In this document: positions 1 through 5,480 of the stretch, piece after piece | Layout of the letters: each line of letters opens with the position of its first letter | How positions within the stretch are numbered: position 1 is the stretch's first letter | Assembly (NCBI GenBank): GCA_021833045.1 | Contig: JAKBGP010000088.1 | Coordinates: 1-8,015, forward strand | Source: Thermoplasmata archaeon | Lineage (GTDB): Archaea; Thermoplasmatota; Thermoplasmata; Thermoplasmatales; Thermoplasmataceae | Reading direction: 5' to 3' | DNA: 8,015 bases | Program-made: the position numbers and the translations under genes | Notes under the pieces: generated by a model | Databases searched by the model: none | Seen by the model: the letters and a program-made list of their open reading frames with translations, nothing else | What the model was told of the DNA's origin: nothing

Positions 1-91
1 ATGCCTAAAATTCAGTAGAAACGCATTTGACAAAATGAACGTCTCAAGATTAAGTATAGTTTTGAGAGGATATTATTTGAAACTAACATTT

Positions 92-484
92 TTAATAACT
101 CTCTATTCTCAAACCCTCTATATCGTTAAAATGCTTGATATTACGAGTGATTAGAATCTCGTTTCTTCTTGAACATATACCTGCAATCATAGAATCTTCT
201 GGTTCTATTGTCGATCCATCCTTTCTTCTCTGTGCAAAGATCTTTCCAGCCTCTATCGCAGAATCCTCATCAAAACTTATTATTGGTAGGCCTTTGAGTA
301 TTGTATTTATCTTATTTCTCTCCCGATCTTGTTTAATACTAAGGCTCACGCCGACAAATAATTCAAAGATTGAAATTGAAGTAACTGCTATAGTGTTTCC
401 TTTCTTTTCAATTTCCTCCGCCTTCTTTATCGCCTCTTTATCAGATTTCATTATGTCTATAAGAAATGAAGTATCAGCTATCAT
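92..484 (-). CDS. vapC: VapC-type PIN-domain ribonuclease toxin
   Basis: This is a 130-residue PIN-domain protein, the usual VapC size. VapC toxins are Mg-dependent RNases that cut tRNA or rRNA and are held inactive by the partner VapB. The first acidic residue is D4 in MIADTSFLID, the second is E41 in SIFELFVG, and the third is D97 in EPEDSMIAG. The TRN motif at 113-115 near the C-terminus stands where PIN toxins place their last conserved position. All catalytic positions expected from the family are present, so the toxin looks functional. The ATG start overlaps the TGA stop of the upstream vapB (ATGA), which indicates translational coupling. A CGGAG ribosome binding site lies 11 bp upstream, inside vapB. 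The family call is secure; the RNA target cannot be told from sequence. Confidence 0.93.
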   Translation of the reverse strand: MIADTSFLIDIMKSDKEAIKKAEEIEKKGNTIAVTSISIFELFVGVSLSIKQDRERNKINTILKGLPIISFDEDSAIEAGKIFAQRRKDGSTIEPEDSMIAGICSRRNEILITRNIKHFNDIEGLRIESY

Positions 485-720
485 TTTCTATTTAACTCCG
501 AGGTAATTTTATTTATTCTTTCTCTGCTTAGCTTTCTTAAATTTCTTATGTTTTTCTCTAAAGATTTTCCTTCGTCTTCTTTTATGATGCCTTTTAAATC
601 AAGCACATTTGTTTTATTTGTGAGTCTATAAATGAGTTCTGTAAAACTTTCGTTTTTTAATTTTAGCTCTGATAACCTCAAATAAGCCTCATCCGAAATA
701 GATATGTTTTTGCTTCCCAT
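481..720 (-). CDS. vapB: VapB-type antitoxin of the first VapBC pair
   Basis: This small charged protein (79 residues from the ATG at 720) directly precedes vapC and overlaps it by four bases. The N-terminus (GSKNISISDEAYLRLSELK) has the pattern of the short archaeal VapB antitoxins, with a DNA-binding strand-helix segment followed by a charged, flexible C-terminal half that wraps the toxin. A longer reading with a GTG start at 735 is possible, but that GTG lies inside a perfect 20-bp palindrome and would put MCVKY ahead of the conserved start. ATG 720 is therefore preferred, giving a leader of only a few bases after the TATA-like box at 754-759. The protein should neutralise the downstream PIN toxin and repress its own promoter through the palindrome. 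The role is secure; the exact antitoxin subfamily is less so. Confidence 0.88.
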   Translation of the reverse strand: MGSKNISISDEAYLRLSELKLKNESFTELIYRLTNKTNVLDLKGIIKEDEGKSLEKNIRNLRKLSRERINKITSELNRK

Positions 721-728
721 ATATTTCA

Positions 729-760
729 CACACACATATATGTGTGTGAAACATATAAAC
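729..760 (-). promoter_or_regulatory. Promoter and palindromic operator of vapBC 1
   Basis: Read on the minus strand, GTTTATATGT (751-760) is a TATA-like box 34-39 bp before the ATG at 720. Between it and the start lies a perfect 20-bp palindrome at 729-748, of the form (CA)4-TATA-(TG)4. It would cover the expected transcription start about 25 bp after the box. VapBC complexes typically bind such dyads to repress their own operon, so this is the likely operator. Binding itself is inferred. Confidence 0.6.
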
Positions 761-773
761 GTTCTGCTGTATC

Positions 774-1128
774 ATGATTCAAGAAATGCTGTTATCTCCT
801 GATCCCATGAAATAGCAATTAGATATTGGCCGAAGGAAAAATTGCAATAATATCTTAAGACTAATGAGATGAAATGAAAGAGGAATCGACGACATAAATG
901 GATGCAGAAAGAGTTACTTTGATCATGTTCCAACATACATTGCCAGATTTGACTCTCCATCTAATTCTGAATTGAGATTCCTGATAGATTATCAAAAAAA
1001 TTGATAATGCTGTTTGGGAAATGCTAATGAAGTTTTTAGGTGAAAAGAACGTTGATGCTCAAAGCGGTAAAGTACTCATTTCAATTCTTACGCGGATTTT
1101 GGACCTTATGGATGTCAACTATAACTGA
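774..1128 (+). pseudogene. Decayed gene of unknown family (two nonsense codons, one frameshift)
   Basis: One reading frame runs from ATG 774 with in-frame stops at 813-815 (TAG) and 870-872 (TGA). It then stays open from 873 to about 998 with a protein-like sequence including GCRKSYFDHVPTYIARF. At the A7 run (994-1000) the frame is lost, but skipping one A continues into another open stretch ending at TGA 1126-1128, including IDNAVWEMLMKFLGEKNV and LISILTRILDLMDVNYN. The joined product would be about 117 residues, mostly helical with amphipathic segments. The single-base slip in a homopolymer and two point-like nonsense codons are what a recently inactivated gene would show. I do not recognise the family; a small helical regulator is one possibility without proof. 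A 62-residue reading frame on the opposite strand over 772-960 is probably its shadow. Confidence 0.4.
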
Positions 1129-1168
1129 TTCTATAAAGTTAACAGCTGTAGGTTAATAATTTTTGAAG

Positions 1169-1612
1169 TTAGTGCTTGCCAGAGGAATGATGCTCTACAA
1201 TAGCTTTTAAACCTGGCAATACTTTTGCCCAGAATCTTTCTGCATCCTTGTATCTCTCTTTATCCCCCTTAAATCTATCCTCTGTTACAGTCAATACCGT
1301 TCTTTCAGATTTCCCAGATAGTTCGTAGGTTATCCTGGTGTAATTGGCATCTATATCGTCCAAACCTGTTTCCAGACCGAGGTCAGAGATTTGTAGGATC
1401 TTTTTGGGTTCTATCCTCAGGACTTGCCCTTTGAGTATTATCTCTTTCCAGTCGAATATCCCTTTCCATATTATGGAACTGCCAGAATTCCAGTCAGCTT
1501 TAACTTCCAATCCCATTACCCAATGCTTGGTAATCTTTGGATCAGTCATCGCAGTCCATACTTCAGAAGGTGTGGCGTTAAACTCCACAACCCTACGCAC
1601 CACTAGTGTCAT
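1169..1612 (-). CDS. SRPBCC-fold protein, AHSA1 (Hsp90 ATPase activator homolog)-like
   Basis: This is a 147-residue protein from the ATG at 1612; an upstream TTG at 1627 is possible but less likely. The order of motifs is typical of the AHSA1/START-like SRPBCC family: an N-terminal strand with a VxFNATPSEVWTAMTDP helix (about residues 8-24), a W-x-MG segment, a central GSSIIWKG strand, a run of beta strands (GQVLRIEPKKILQIS, TRITYELS, RTVLTVTEDRF), and a long C-terminal helix (ERFWAKVLPGLKAIVEHH). The fold forms a deep cavity for hydrophobic ligands. Members are cytosolic and range from stress-related to lipid-binding proteins, so the ligand cannot be given. It stands alone, leftward, between decayed sequence on both sides. 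A TATA-like AT-rich stretch (1630-1642) lies about 20-30 bp upstream, so the transcript is probably leaderless. It has no obvious link to the neighbouring TA genes. Confidence 0.85.
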   Translation of the reverse strand: MTLVVRRVVEFNATPSEVWTAMTDPKITKHWVMGLEVKADWNSGSSIIWKGIFDWKEIILKGQVLRIEPKKILQISDLGLETGLDDIDANYTRITYELSGKSERTVLTVTEDRFKGDKERYKDAERFWAKVLPGLKAIVEHHSSGKH

Positions 1613-1999
1613 GGTAAGGCAAAACAAAATAATTTTAATAACTTAACCCCGCCATTTGAACAGCCGATCCTCCAACCTTTTTACCTAACTCGATTCGCCA
1701 AATCAACTTTTACCTGCGTTCATTGGGTTTTTTATCCCAGTATCTTAGAGGAAAAGCACACACAACTGCCTTAATTGTCGGTGAAAGTTTACCTACGATC
1801 TTTATTCTAAAGGCATTTTGCGGATAGAGCCACAGATCTAAAATAGCATTTTCATTATAGCTTTCACAATAGGCAAAAATACCTGTTCTATGGATTCCAA
1901 TATATCAATGGTCTCCAACGTTGTTCAAGGGAAATTATAACTCCTGACTACGCGGGTATTATTGCCGACCACATTCGCGGGAACTGAATTAATTGCATT

Positions 2000-2036
2000 A
2001 TAGATGTGTCGGATTTGCTCAAAATTTTGGGCGGAC
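2000..2036 (+). repeat. Dispersed repeat, copy A (most diverged)
   Basis: This stretch matches the repeat core in order: GTGTCGG, ATTTGCTCAAA, then ATTTTGGGC. It lacks one G of the GGG, and the first palindrome is broken (GATGTGTC). The AT-rich arm pair is preserved in altered form as GCTCAAA-at-TTTGGGC, which still pairs if one G-T wobble is allowed. It is the weakest of the six copies and could be chance on its own; the context of five better copies supports it. Confidence 0.4.
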
Positions 2037-2081
2037 GAATTAAATAAGGTACCATAAAGCAATCTATTCGATGTGTTTCTG

Positions 2082-2093
2082 AAAATAAATATA
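2082..2093 (+). promoter_or_regulatory. TATA-like promoter of the orphan antitoxin gene
   Basis: The AAAATAAATATA box lies 24-35 bp before the ATG at 2117, the archaeal distance for a leaderless or short-leader transcript. No ribosome binding site is seen. No clear dyad lies beside it, unlike at the other TA promoters. Confidence 0.5.
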
Positions 2094-2116
2094 GCGTTTA
2101 ACCATAGGCTTATGTT

Positions 2117-2329
2117 ATGTTCAAAACCATAACCATCAAAAAATCACTTTACGATAAATTAAAGGCATTCAAGAAGGAGAATGAGAGTTTCAGCGATCTC
2201 CTCGACAGATTAATCAAATCACAGAGCAAGAAGAATATTCTCGAGTCAATGAGGGGAGGCATTGAATTTAAAGATAAGGAGAAATTTCTCAAGGACATCG
2301 AAAAGAAAAACTGGGAGAAGAGAAATTGA
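2117..2329 (+). CDS. vapB: VapB-type antitoxin, orphaned by loss of its toxin
   Basis: This is a 70-residue protein of the same class as the antitoxin at 481-720: KTITIKKSLYDKLKAFKKENESFSDLLDRL has a short N-terminal strand, then a helix rich in K/E and the NESFSDLLDRLI segment that recurs as NESFTELIYRLT in the first pair. The C-terminal half (SMRGGIEFKDKEKFLKDIEKK) is charged and probably unfolded without a partner. The frame is intact, with a TATA-like box upstream. Its stop overlaps the TTG that begins the vapC remnant (TTGA), the normal coupling of such pairs. The toxin is dead, so the antitoxin is an orphan. It could be a relic, or it could protect against a related toxin elsewhere, which cannot be told here. 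Confidence 0.85.
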   Translation: MFKTITIKKSLYDKLKAFKKENESFSDLLDRLIKSQSKKNILESMRGGIEFKDKEKFLKDIEKKNWEKRN

Positions 2330-2705
2330 TTCTTCTGGATACAGATGTTATCATAGAATTGTTGGATAAGAAATCAGACCTGGGAAAGGTACTAATGTTT
2401 TAGAATCATTGAAAGCGGAGAACTATATACTGTAAGAGCGCTGTAAACGTGCACGAAATGCTTTACGGCACAGAAAATATTCCAGGATTTCTCACTTAGT
2501 CCTTCAGATACCAACACTATGGCACAATAAGAATGATATTGAACTATTGGCTGTGTTGGAACAGACTGCTAAAAGAAATGGGAGAGCGGTTCCAAGAATG
2601 GACGCGATTGTGGCGTCAATAGCAATAAATAACTGTTGCTCACAATACACATTAGACAAGCACTTTGAAGTTTTTACTGATCATGGCCGTATACTCTTTA
2701 AATAG
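2326..2705 (+). pseudogene. vapC: Frameshifted vapC (PIN-domain toxin) pseudogene
   Basis: The remnant has about the full length of a VapC (380 bp, near 126 codons), but several small indels break its frame. It starts with TTG at 2326, coupled to vapB and preceded by GGGAG 8 bp upstream, and reads ILLDTDVIIELLDKKSDLGK with the first PIN aspartate. The frame is lost near 2390-2400. ESLKAENYIL continues in another frame, SAVNVHEMLYGTENI (with the second PIN acidic residue) returns to the first, and from about 2476 a third stretch runs to TAG 2703-2705. That last part contains RMDAIVASIAI (third aspartate) and YTLDKHFEVF (fourth). At least three frame changes are needed, so no active toxin is made. 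All four PIN motifs are still recognisable, so inactivation was fairly recent. Sequencing error is a lesser alternative. Confidence 0.85.
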
Positions 2706-2710
2706 ACCAG

Positions 2711-2754
2711 AATTGACATGTCGGGGTTTGCTTAAAGTTTTAAGTGAAGGATAC
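2711..2754 (+). repeat. Dispersed repeat, copy B
   Basis: Copy B begins 6 bp after the vapC pseudogene stop. It reads TTGACATGTCGGGGTTTG, then CTTAAAGTTTTAAGT, with a trailing ATAC as in other copies. Its palindrome is GACATGTC where copies E and F have GACCGGTC: both inner pairs changed together, keeping the dyad. The second arm pair GCTTAAA-gt-TTTAAGT is nearly perfect. Confidence 0.75.
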
Positions 2755-2826
2755 AAAATATGATTTCAAGACGAAAAGTATAGTGAGTTTGTGAAATGGA
2801 GAGTCTGAAATCTCACCATGACATTT

Positions 2827-2849
2827 TACCGTTAAGTGTTTATACGGTA
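2827..2849 (+). promoter_or_regulatory. Promoter with inverted-repeat operator of the second VapBC pair
   Basis: TTTATAC at 2839-2845 is a TATA-like box 20-26 bp before the ATG at 2865, fitting a leaderless transcript. It is framed by an inverted repeat, TACCGT at 2827-2832 and ACGGTA at 2844-2849, with an 11-bp spacer. A dimeric antitoxin bound there would block TBP access. The operator role is inferred. Confidence 0.5.
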
Positions 2850-2864
2850 TTATAATTTACTTTC

Positions 2865-3101
2865 ATGGTCAAAACCACGATCAATCTGGATGATGAAATC
2901 TACGCTGAAATTATTAAGGAATCTATAGAAAAGTACGGCAGCACCAAGAATATGTCAAAGATTATTAACCAGCGACTAAGGAAAAGAATGAACTCAACAG
3001 AGAAACGCAGAAGACGGATTACTTTCAAGGCAAGAGAAGACCTTTCGTCTCTGGATGCAGACAGCGAGATAAGAAAGGGATGGGAGGAAATCGATAAATG
3101 A
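2865..3101 (+). CDS. vapB: VapB-type ribbon-helix-helix antitoxin
   Basis: This 78-residue protein begins MVKTTINLDDEIYAEIIKESIEKYG, a typical ribbon-helix-helix start: one strand (KTTINLD), a first helix (DEIYAEIIKESIEKYG), a turn at STKN, and a second helix (MSKIINQRLRKRM). The Arg-rich RKRMNSTEKRRRR segment (about 40-52) precedes a toxin-binding tail ending SEIRKGWEEIDK. It differs from the antitoxins at 481 and 2117, so it is a distinct VapB lineage. ATG 2865 follows a TATA-like box with a flanking inverted repeat. The stop overlaps the vapC start (ATGA), making a tight two-gene operon. It should dimerise, neutralise the toxin and repress the operon. Confidence 0.88.
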   Translation: MVKTTINLDDEIYAEIIKESIEKYGSTKNMSKIINQRLRKRMNSTEKRRRRITFKAREDLSSLDADSEIRKGWEEIDK

Positions 3102-3505
3102 CTGTTCTAATCGACACCAATGTTCTGGTATATGATACAATAGAGAATTCCACTCATCATAAAAGTGCAAGTGAACTTATCGACGAGGTGGAAGATCCAA
3201 TGATAAATTCACTTTCGATTGTTGAATTTGGTTTTGTGCTTCCCAGGTATGGAATCGATAATGAAAACGTTCAAATTAAGATAGAGGAAATTCTGCACAG
3301 CGATTATTTCACAGTATCATGGATTTCTGGAAAGATGATTGAGAAGGTTTCGGCATTCATGATTGAAAACAAGCTGAGTTTTAGAGATTTCAACGACTGG
3401 ATAATAGCGTATGATTCATATTCTAGAAATATACCTTTAGTCACTTTTGATAAGGTTCTGCAGAGGAAATGCAAAAAACTTGGTGTTCAAATTATTGAGA
3501 TCTAG
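3098..3505 (+). CDS. vapC: VapC-type PIN-domain ribonuclease toxin, second pair
   Basis: A 135-residue PIN-domain protein. The acidic catalytic set is complete: D6 in VLIDTNVLVYD, E43 in SIVEFGF, D97/D100 in FRDFNDWIIA and D118 in LVTFDK. It should be a Mg-dependent RNase held by the antitoxin encoded just upstream. The frame is intact, and GGAGG at 3083-3087 lies 10 bp before the ATG, so the second gene of the operon uses a Shine-Dalgarno site while the first seems leaderless. The sequence is clearly different from the other intact VapC in the window, so this is not a local duplication. Repeat copy C starts about 8 bp after the stop codon. Confidence 0.94.
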   Translation: MTVLIDTNVLVYDTIENSTHHKSASELIDEVEDPMINSLSIVEFGFVLPRYGIDNENVQIKIEEILHSDYFTVSWISGKMIEKVSAFMIENKLSFRDFNDWIIAYDSYSRNIPLVTFDKVLQRKCKKLGVQIIEI

Positions 3506-3512
3506 ATTGATG

Positions 3513-3550
3513 ATTAACCGGTCTGGATCTGATTAATATTTAAAGAGTAC
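3513..3550 (+). repeat. Dispersed repeat, copy C
   Basis: This copy reads TTAACCGGTCTGGATCTG, then ATTAATATTTAAAG and GTAC. It aligns to copy D over ACCGG..GGAT.TGATTAA..TTT.AAG with about six mismatches in 29 positions. The ACCGGT palindrome is kept, but the second arm pair has drifted to a different AT-rich form. It lies between the vapC stop and the 3' end of the transposase remnant. Confidence 0.6.
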
Positions 3551-3581
3551 GCTAAATTCCCATAACAAAGAAAGGATCTCT

Positions 3582-4488
3582 TTAACATTCTGGGGGTAAC
3601 CTCAATCCTCCTGCCACCAGATATACGATTGTATCCCTGTATTTCTGTGCCTTGAAACCATATGAACTCCTGAATGCAGTACGGATCTTGTTTTTAAGAC
3701 CTTCCACAACAGCTGAATTTATTCCTGACACTATGGCTTCCAATATGCCATCAATGTGCCTCTTCAAGGTTTTTCCTAGCCTTATGAAGTCAGGCATCCT
3801 TGATCTTAATGCCCATGATATCCATTTCCTCAGATATGATTCCGCAATGCTAACATTAAGATGCCATAACCTCTGGAGTGCAATCTTGAAATGGTATGCA
3901 TGAGATGTCTGGAGATCAAGGGATTTCAAAGACATGAGGCGATCCTTCTCTTTGTCAGAGAGATCAGAATAATTCTTCAGCCAGTCATATCTGGTGTGTT
4001 TCAGTATTGAATTTTCCCTTGCCTCTTTTCTTCTTATTCCTGTCAAGTGCATAATTCATCATCTTTATGACATGAAAATGATCAAAGACTATCTCAGATG
4101 AAGGAAAATACTGTTTAGCAACGGATGTGTATGATGGATACATGTCAATGGTGATATGATCTATCTTTGATTGGTCCAGGAAAGGATGCTTCACTATAAA
4201 TTTTCCAAAGACATCGGAATCCTTGCCTTCTTCTATGTGTACGACCCTGCTGTTCTTTGTGTCGTAAAACAGTGTAACATAGACAAGATGCTTCTCAGCT
4301 GAGAAAGCATCGGTTCCCAATATATTGAGATCTGATATGTCCTGATTCTTTCTTGCCTCATCCACATAATGTTTGAGGATCCTCCACACCGAATCCTCAT
4401 TGATTCCCACCATTCTGGAAACAGCAGATACCGGCATCCCTCTTCCCATTTCAACAATCATTGCCTCAAAGTGCAATGAGAAGCAACC
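3582..4488 (-). pseudogene. ISL3-family transposase remnant, 5'-truncated and frameshifted
   Basis: Two overlapping leftward frames together match the body of an ISL3-family (DDE) transposase. The upstream frame (4476-3985) begins HFEAMIVEMGRGMPVSAVSRMVGI, a helix-turn-helix. It contains LGTDAFSAEKH (first D, residue 56), HITIDMYPSY (second D, residue 111) and IVFDHFHVIKMMNYALD. The downstream frame (from about 4043 to 3582) continues IRRKEARENSILKHTRYDWLKN, then LQTSHAYHFKIALQRLW and INSAVVEGLKNKIRTA with the catalytic E. One single-base-type frameshift in the AG-rich stretch 4034-4044 separates them. The N-terminal zinc-ribbon portion, roughly the first 100 residues of a full ISL3 transposase, is missing: coding similarity ends (GCFSLHFEAM) near 4488, exactly where repeat copy D begins. 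The element is therefore dead. No terminal inverted repeats are seen. Confidence 0.9.
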
Positions 4489-4545
4489 ACGGAATAAGCA
4501 CCAAATGGACCGGCCGGGATTTGATTAAAGTTTTAAGCTAATACC
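4484..4545 (+). repeat. Dispersed repeat, copy D (long form)
   Basis: Copy D shares about 62 bp with copy E at roughly 84 percent identity, counting gaps. Blocks in order are CAACCACGGAAT, AAATGGACCGG, CGGGATTTG, GTTTTAAGC and ATACC. The first palindrome has one change (GACCGGCC). It joins the broken 5' end of the transposase on the left and lies 14 bp from the relE stop on the right. Confidence 0.85.
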
Positions 4546-4559
4546 ACACCAACTTGCTA

Positions 4560-4811
4560 TCAATCGTATATTCTGCTTCTGTGTCCTACCTTTAATATTA
4601 ATATTCTGACAGATTCGTGATTTATATCGAGAATCACACGATAATCCCCAACCCTAAGCCTGTAATATGGGTATCCGACGAGTTTCTCAACAAACCTCTC
4701 TGGGTTTTGATAAAGCTGATCCACTTTCTCGTGAATTCTTTTGGCAACGGATCGGTCTAGACTTCTCATCTGACCTGCTGCCTTAATTGACCAGATGATT
4801 TTGTATTCCAT
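4560..4811 (-). CDS. relE: RelE-family toxin, first RelBE pair
   Basis: An 83-residue RelE/ParE-fold protein, normal length for archaeal RelE. RelE toxins enter the ribosomal A site and cut mRNA. The order is standard: an N-terminal strand MEYKIIWSIKAAGQM, two helices (SLDRSVAKRIHEKVDQLYQNP), then the signature YYRLRVGDYRVIL (49-61) and the C-terminal strand LILKVGHRSRIYD (71-83) with G76, H77, R78 and the terminal Tyr. The basic residues R51, R53, R58 and R78 are those expected for RNA binding and catalysis. Its ATG overlaps the antitoxin stop (TGATG), so it is translated as the second gene of the operon. Repeat copy D starts about 15 bp beyond its stop. Confidence 0.93.
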   Translation of the reverse strand: MEYKIIWSIKAAGQMRSLDRSVAKRIHEKVDQLYQNPERFVEKLVGYPYYRLRVGDYRVILDINHESVRILILKVGHRSRIYD

Positions 4812-5032
4812 CAGAGGCCGAGGTCCTTTTTCAGTTGCTCATGTGTTACAAACCTGCCAGACTCAATTTCCTTTCTAGCTTCCTCTATATCAGCTATGGT
4901 CTCTTCACTAAGTTTGCGAAGGTCTTCCAGCATCCTTTCTATCACTTCTTCATAAGTTTCTCTTGGGTGCAGCTTCATTGACTGCAATGTCTTCTTGGTC
5001 TCTTCCTTTATCTGGATCGTTGAAATAGTCAC
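4811..5032 (-). CDS. relB: RelB-like antitoxin, first RelBE pair
   Basis: A 73-residue protein starting with GTG at 5032 (no in-frame ATG is better placed). MTISTIQIKEETKKTLQSMKLHPRETYEEVIERMLEDLRKL is the typical start of the short archaeal antitoxins that accompany RelE: a TIQI strand, then two helices with RETYEEVIERML. The tail (IADIEEARKEIESGRFVTHEQLKKDLGL) is the likely toxin-binding segment; GRFVTHEQLKKDLG is common in RelB/Phd-like antitoxins. A TATA-like box and a CTATAG repeat precede it. Partner identity follows from the one-base overlap with relE. Confidence 0.88.
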   Translation of the reverse strand: MTISTIQIKEETKKTLQSMKLHPRETYEEVIERMLEDLRKLSEETIADIEEARKEIESGRFVTHEQLKKDLGL

Positions 5033-5038
5033 AGTTAT

Positions 5039-5061
5039 CTATAGTGTTCTATAGTATAAAG
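5039..5061 (-). promoter_or_regulatory. Promoter and repeated CTATAG operator of relBE 1
   Basis: On the minus strand TTTATAC (5055-5061) is a TATA-like box 23-29 bp before the GTG start. Between box and gene are two copies of the self-complementary hexamer CTATAG at 5039-5044 and 5049-5054, four bases apart. They overlap the expected transcription start and probably form the antitoxin binding site. Binding is inferred. Confidence 0.5.
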
Positions 5062-5119
5062 TTTTATCTTGTAGAGTCTTTTTGTTCAACCGCACCTCAA
5101 GAATACTGAAAAAATCAAA

Positions 5120-5179
5120 CAACCACGGAATGAACAGAAATGGACCGGTCGGGATTTGCTTGATGTTTTAAGCGATACC
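5120..5179 (+). repeat. Dispersed repeat, copy E (long form)
   Basis: A 60-bp copy, the best match to D: CAACCACGGAATGAACAG, AATGGACCGGTCGGGATTTG, CTTGATGTTTTAAGC, GATACC. The first palindrome is perfect (GACCGGTC). It sits between the promoter of relBE 1 on the left and the 3' end of the second relE, about 22 bp to the right. Confidence 0.85.
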
Positions 5180-5201
5180 TAGGGACAGACGGTTAAAACA
5201 T

Positions 5202-5480
5202 CTAATCCAGCCACGAATACGCATCTGATCTCGTTGCAATCCTCACAACTTTTATTCCGTCATCATCCAGAAAGCATATGACTCTGTAATCTCCCACCCT
5301 TAGCCGGTAATAAATACGGCTTGTTCCTGTTAATTTCTTTGTGTCTAATCTTTGTGAATTGTTGTACGGATCTTTCGCAAGATCATTGAGCTTTTCCCTG
5401 ATCCTGTTCTGCTCCATTTTTTGCAGAGATTTGAACTCCTTCGCTGCTGTGGTTGAGAGAAGCACCTCATAAGTCGTCAA
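5202..5480 (-). CDS. relE: RelE-family toxin, second RelBE pair
   Basis: A 92-residue RelE-fold protein from the TTG at 5480. An earlier TTG at 5489 would give 95 residues, but GAGGAG at 5491-5496 lies 10 bp before TTG 5480 and only one base before TTG 5489, so 5480 is preferred. The order is TYEVLLSTTAAKEFKSLQKM, a long helix (EQNRIREKLNDLAKDP), the KKLTGTSRIYYRLRVGDYRVICF signature, and the final strand IKVVRIATRSDAYSWLD. It shares the YYRLRVGDYRV core with the neighbouring RelE but ends ATRSDAY rather than GHRSRIY, so it lacks that histidine. It overlaps its antitoxin by 14 bases. Probably a ribosome-dependent mRNA interferase; a ParE-like activity is a lesser alternative. Confidence 0.9.
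   Translation of the reverse strand: MTTYEVLLSTTAAKEFKSLQKMEQNRIREKLNDLAKDPYNNSQRLDTKKLTGTSRIYYRLRVGDYRVICFLDDDGIKVVRIATRSDAYSWLD

Larger units (their letters stand above)
1613..2116. other. Gene-poor stretch with a possible leftward coding remnant and repeat copy A
   Basis: About 500 bp without an intact gene. On the minus strand a frame is open from 1904 down to a TAA at 1710-1712 (about 64 codons) with no ATG start. Its translation (for example GIFAYCESYNENAILDLWLY and FRIKIVGKLSPTIKAVVCAF) has protein-like composition, so it may be the 3' end of a dead gene. An overlapping minus frame (IDILESIEQVFLPIVKAIMK) is also open for part of this, so the assignment is weak. The right part holds the worn repeat copy A (2000-2036) and the promoter of the antitoxin at 2117. 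Confidence 0.3.

Noticed and set aside
35..85. Possible seventh repeat copy (CTCAAGATTAAG...AGTTTTGAGAGGATA)
   Set aside because: It has a CTCAA/TTGAG pair and a loosely similar right side, but no GGTCGGG block, so the match is within chance for AT-rich DNA.
135..506. Plus-strand reading frame of 123 codons
   Set aside because: It lies antisense over the clear vapC and the vapB end; its hydrophobic, serine-rich translation is what the reverse of a Lys/Glu/Ile-rich gene gives.
772..960. Minus-strand reading frame of 62 codons
   Set aside because: Composition is odd (many C, H, F, W), it has no family features, and it lies opposite the better-supported plus-strand pseudogene.
988..1008. Inverted repeat ATTATCAA-aaaaa-TTGATAAT as terminator or operator
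   Set aside because: It is perfect (8-bp arms) but lies inside the joined reading frame of the decayed gene and is wholly AT-rich; no gene end or promoter fits it.
1344..1646. Two plus-strand reading frames across the SRPBCC gene
   Set aside because: Both are antisense shadows of a recognisable SRPBCC protein.
3513..4545. Repeats C and D as terminal repeats of the ISL3 element
   Set aside because: They are in direct, not inverted, orientation, and further copies occur far from any transposase.
4484..4545. An actual tRNA gene at the repeat
   Set aside because: Only the 3' T-arm/acceptor-like stretch is present; there is no anticodon arm, D arm or matching acceptor 5' strand nearby.
5468..5470. 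ATG overlapping the relB stop as start of the second relE
   Set aside because: It is out of frame with RelE and its frame soon stops; TTG 5480 with GAGGAG 10 bp upstream gives the full RelE N-terminus.
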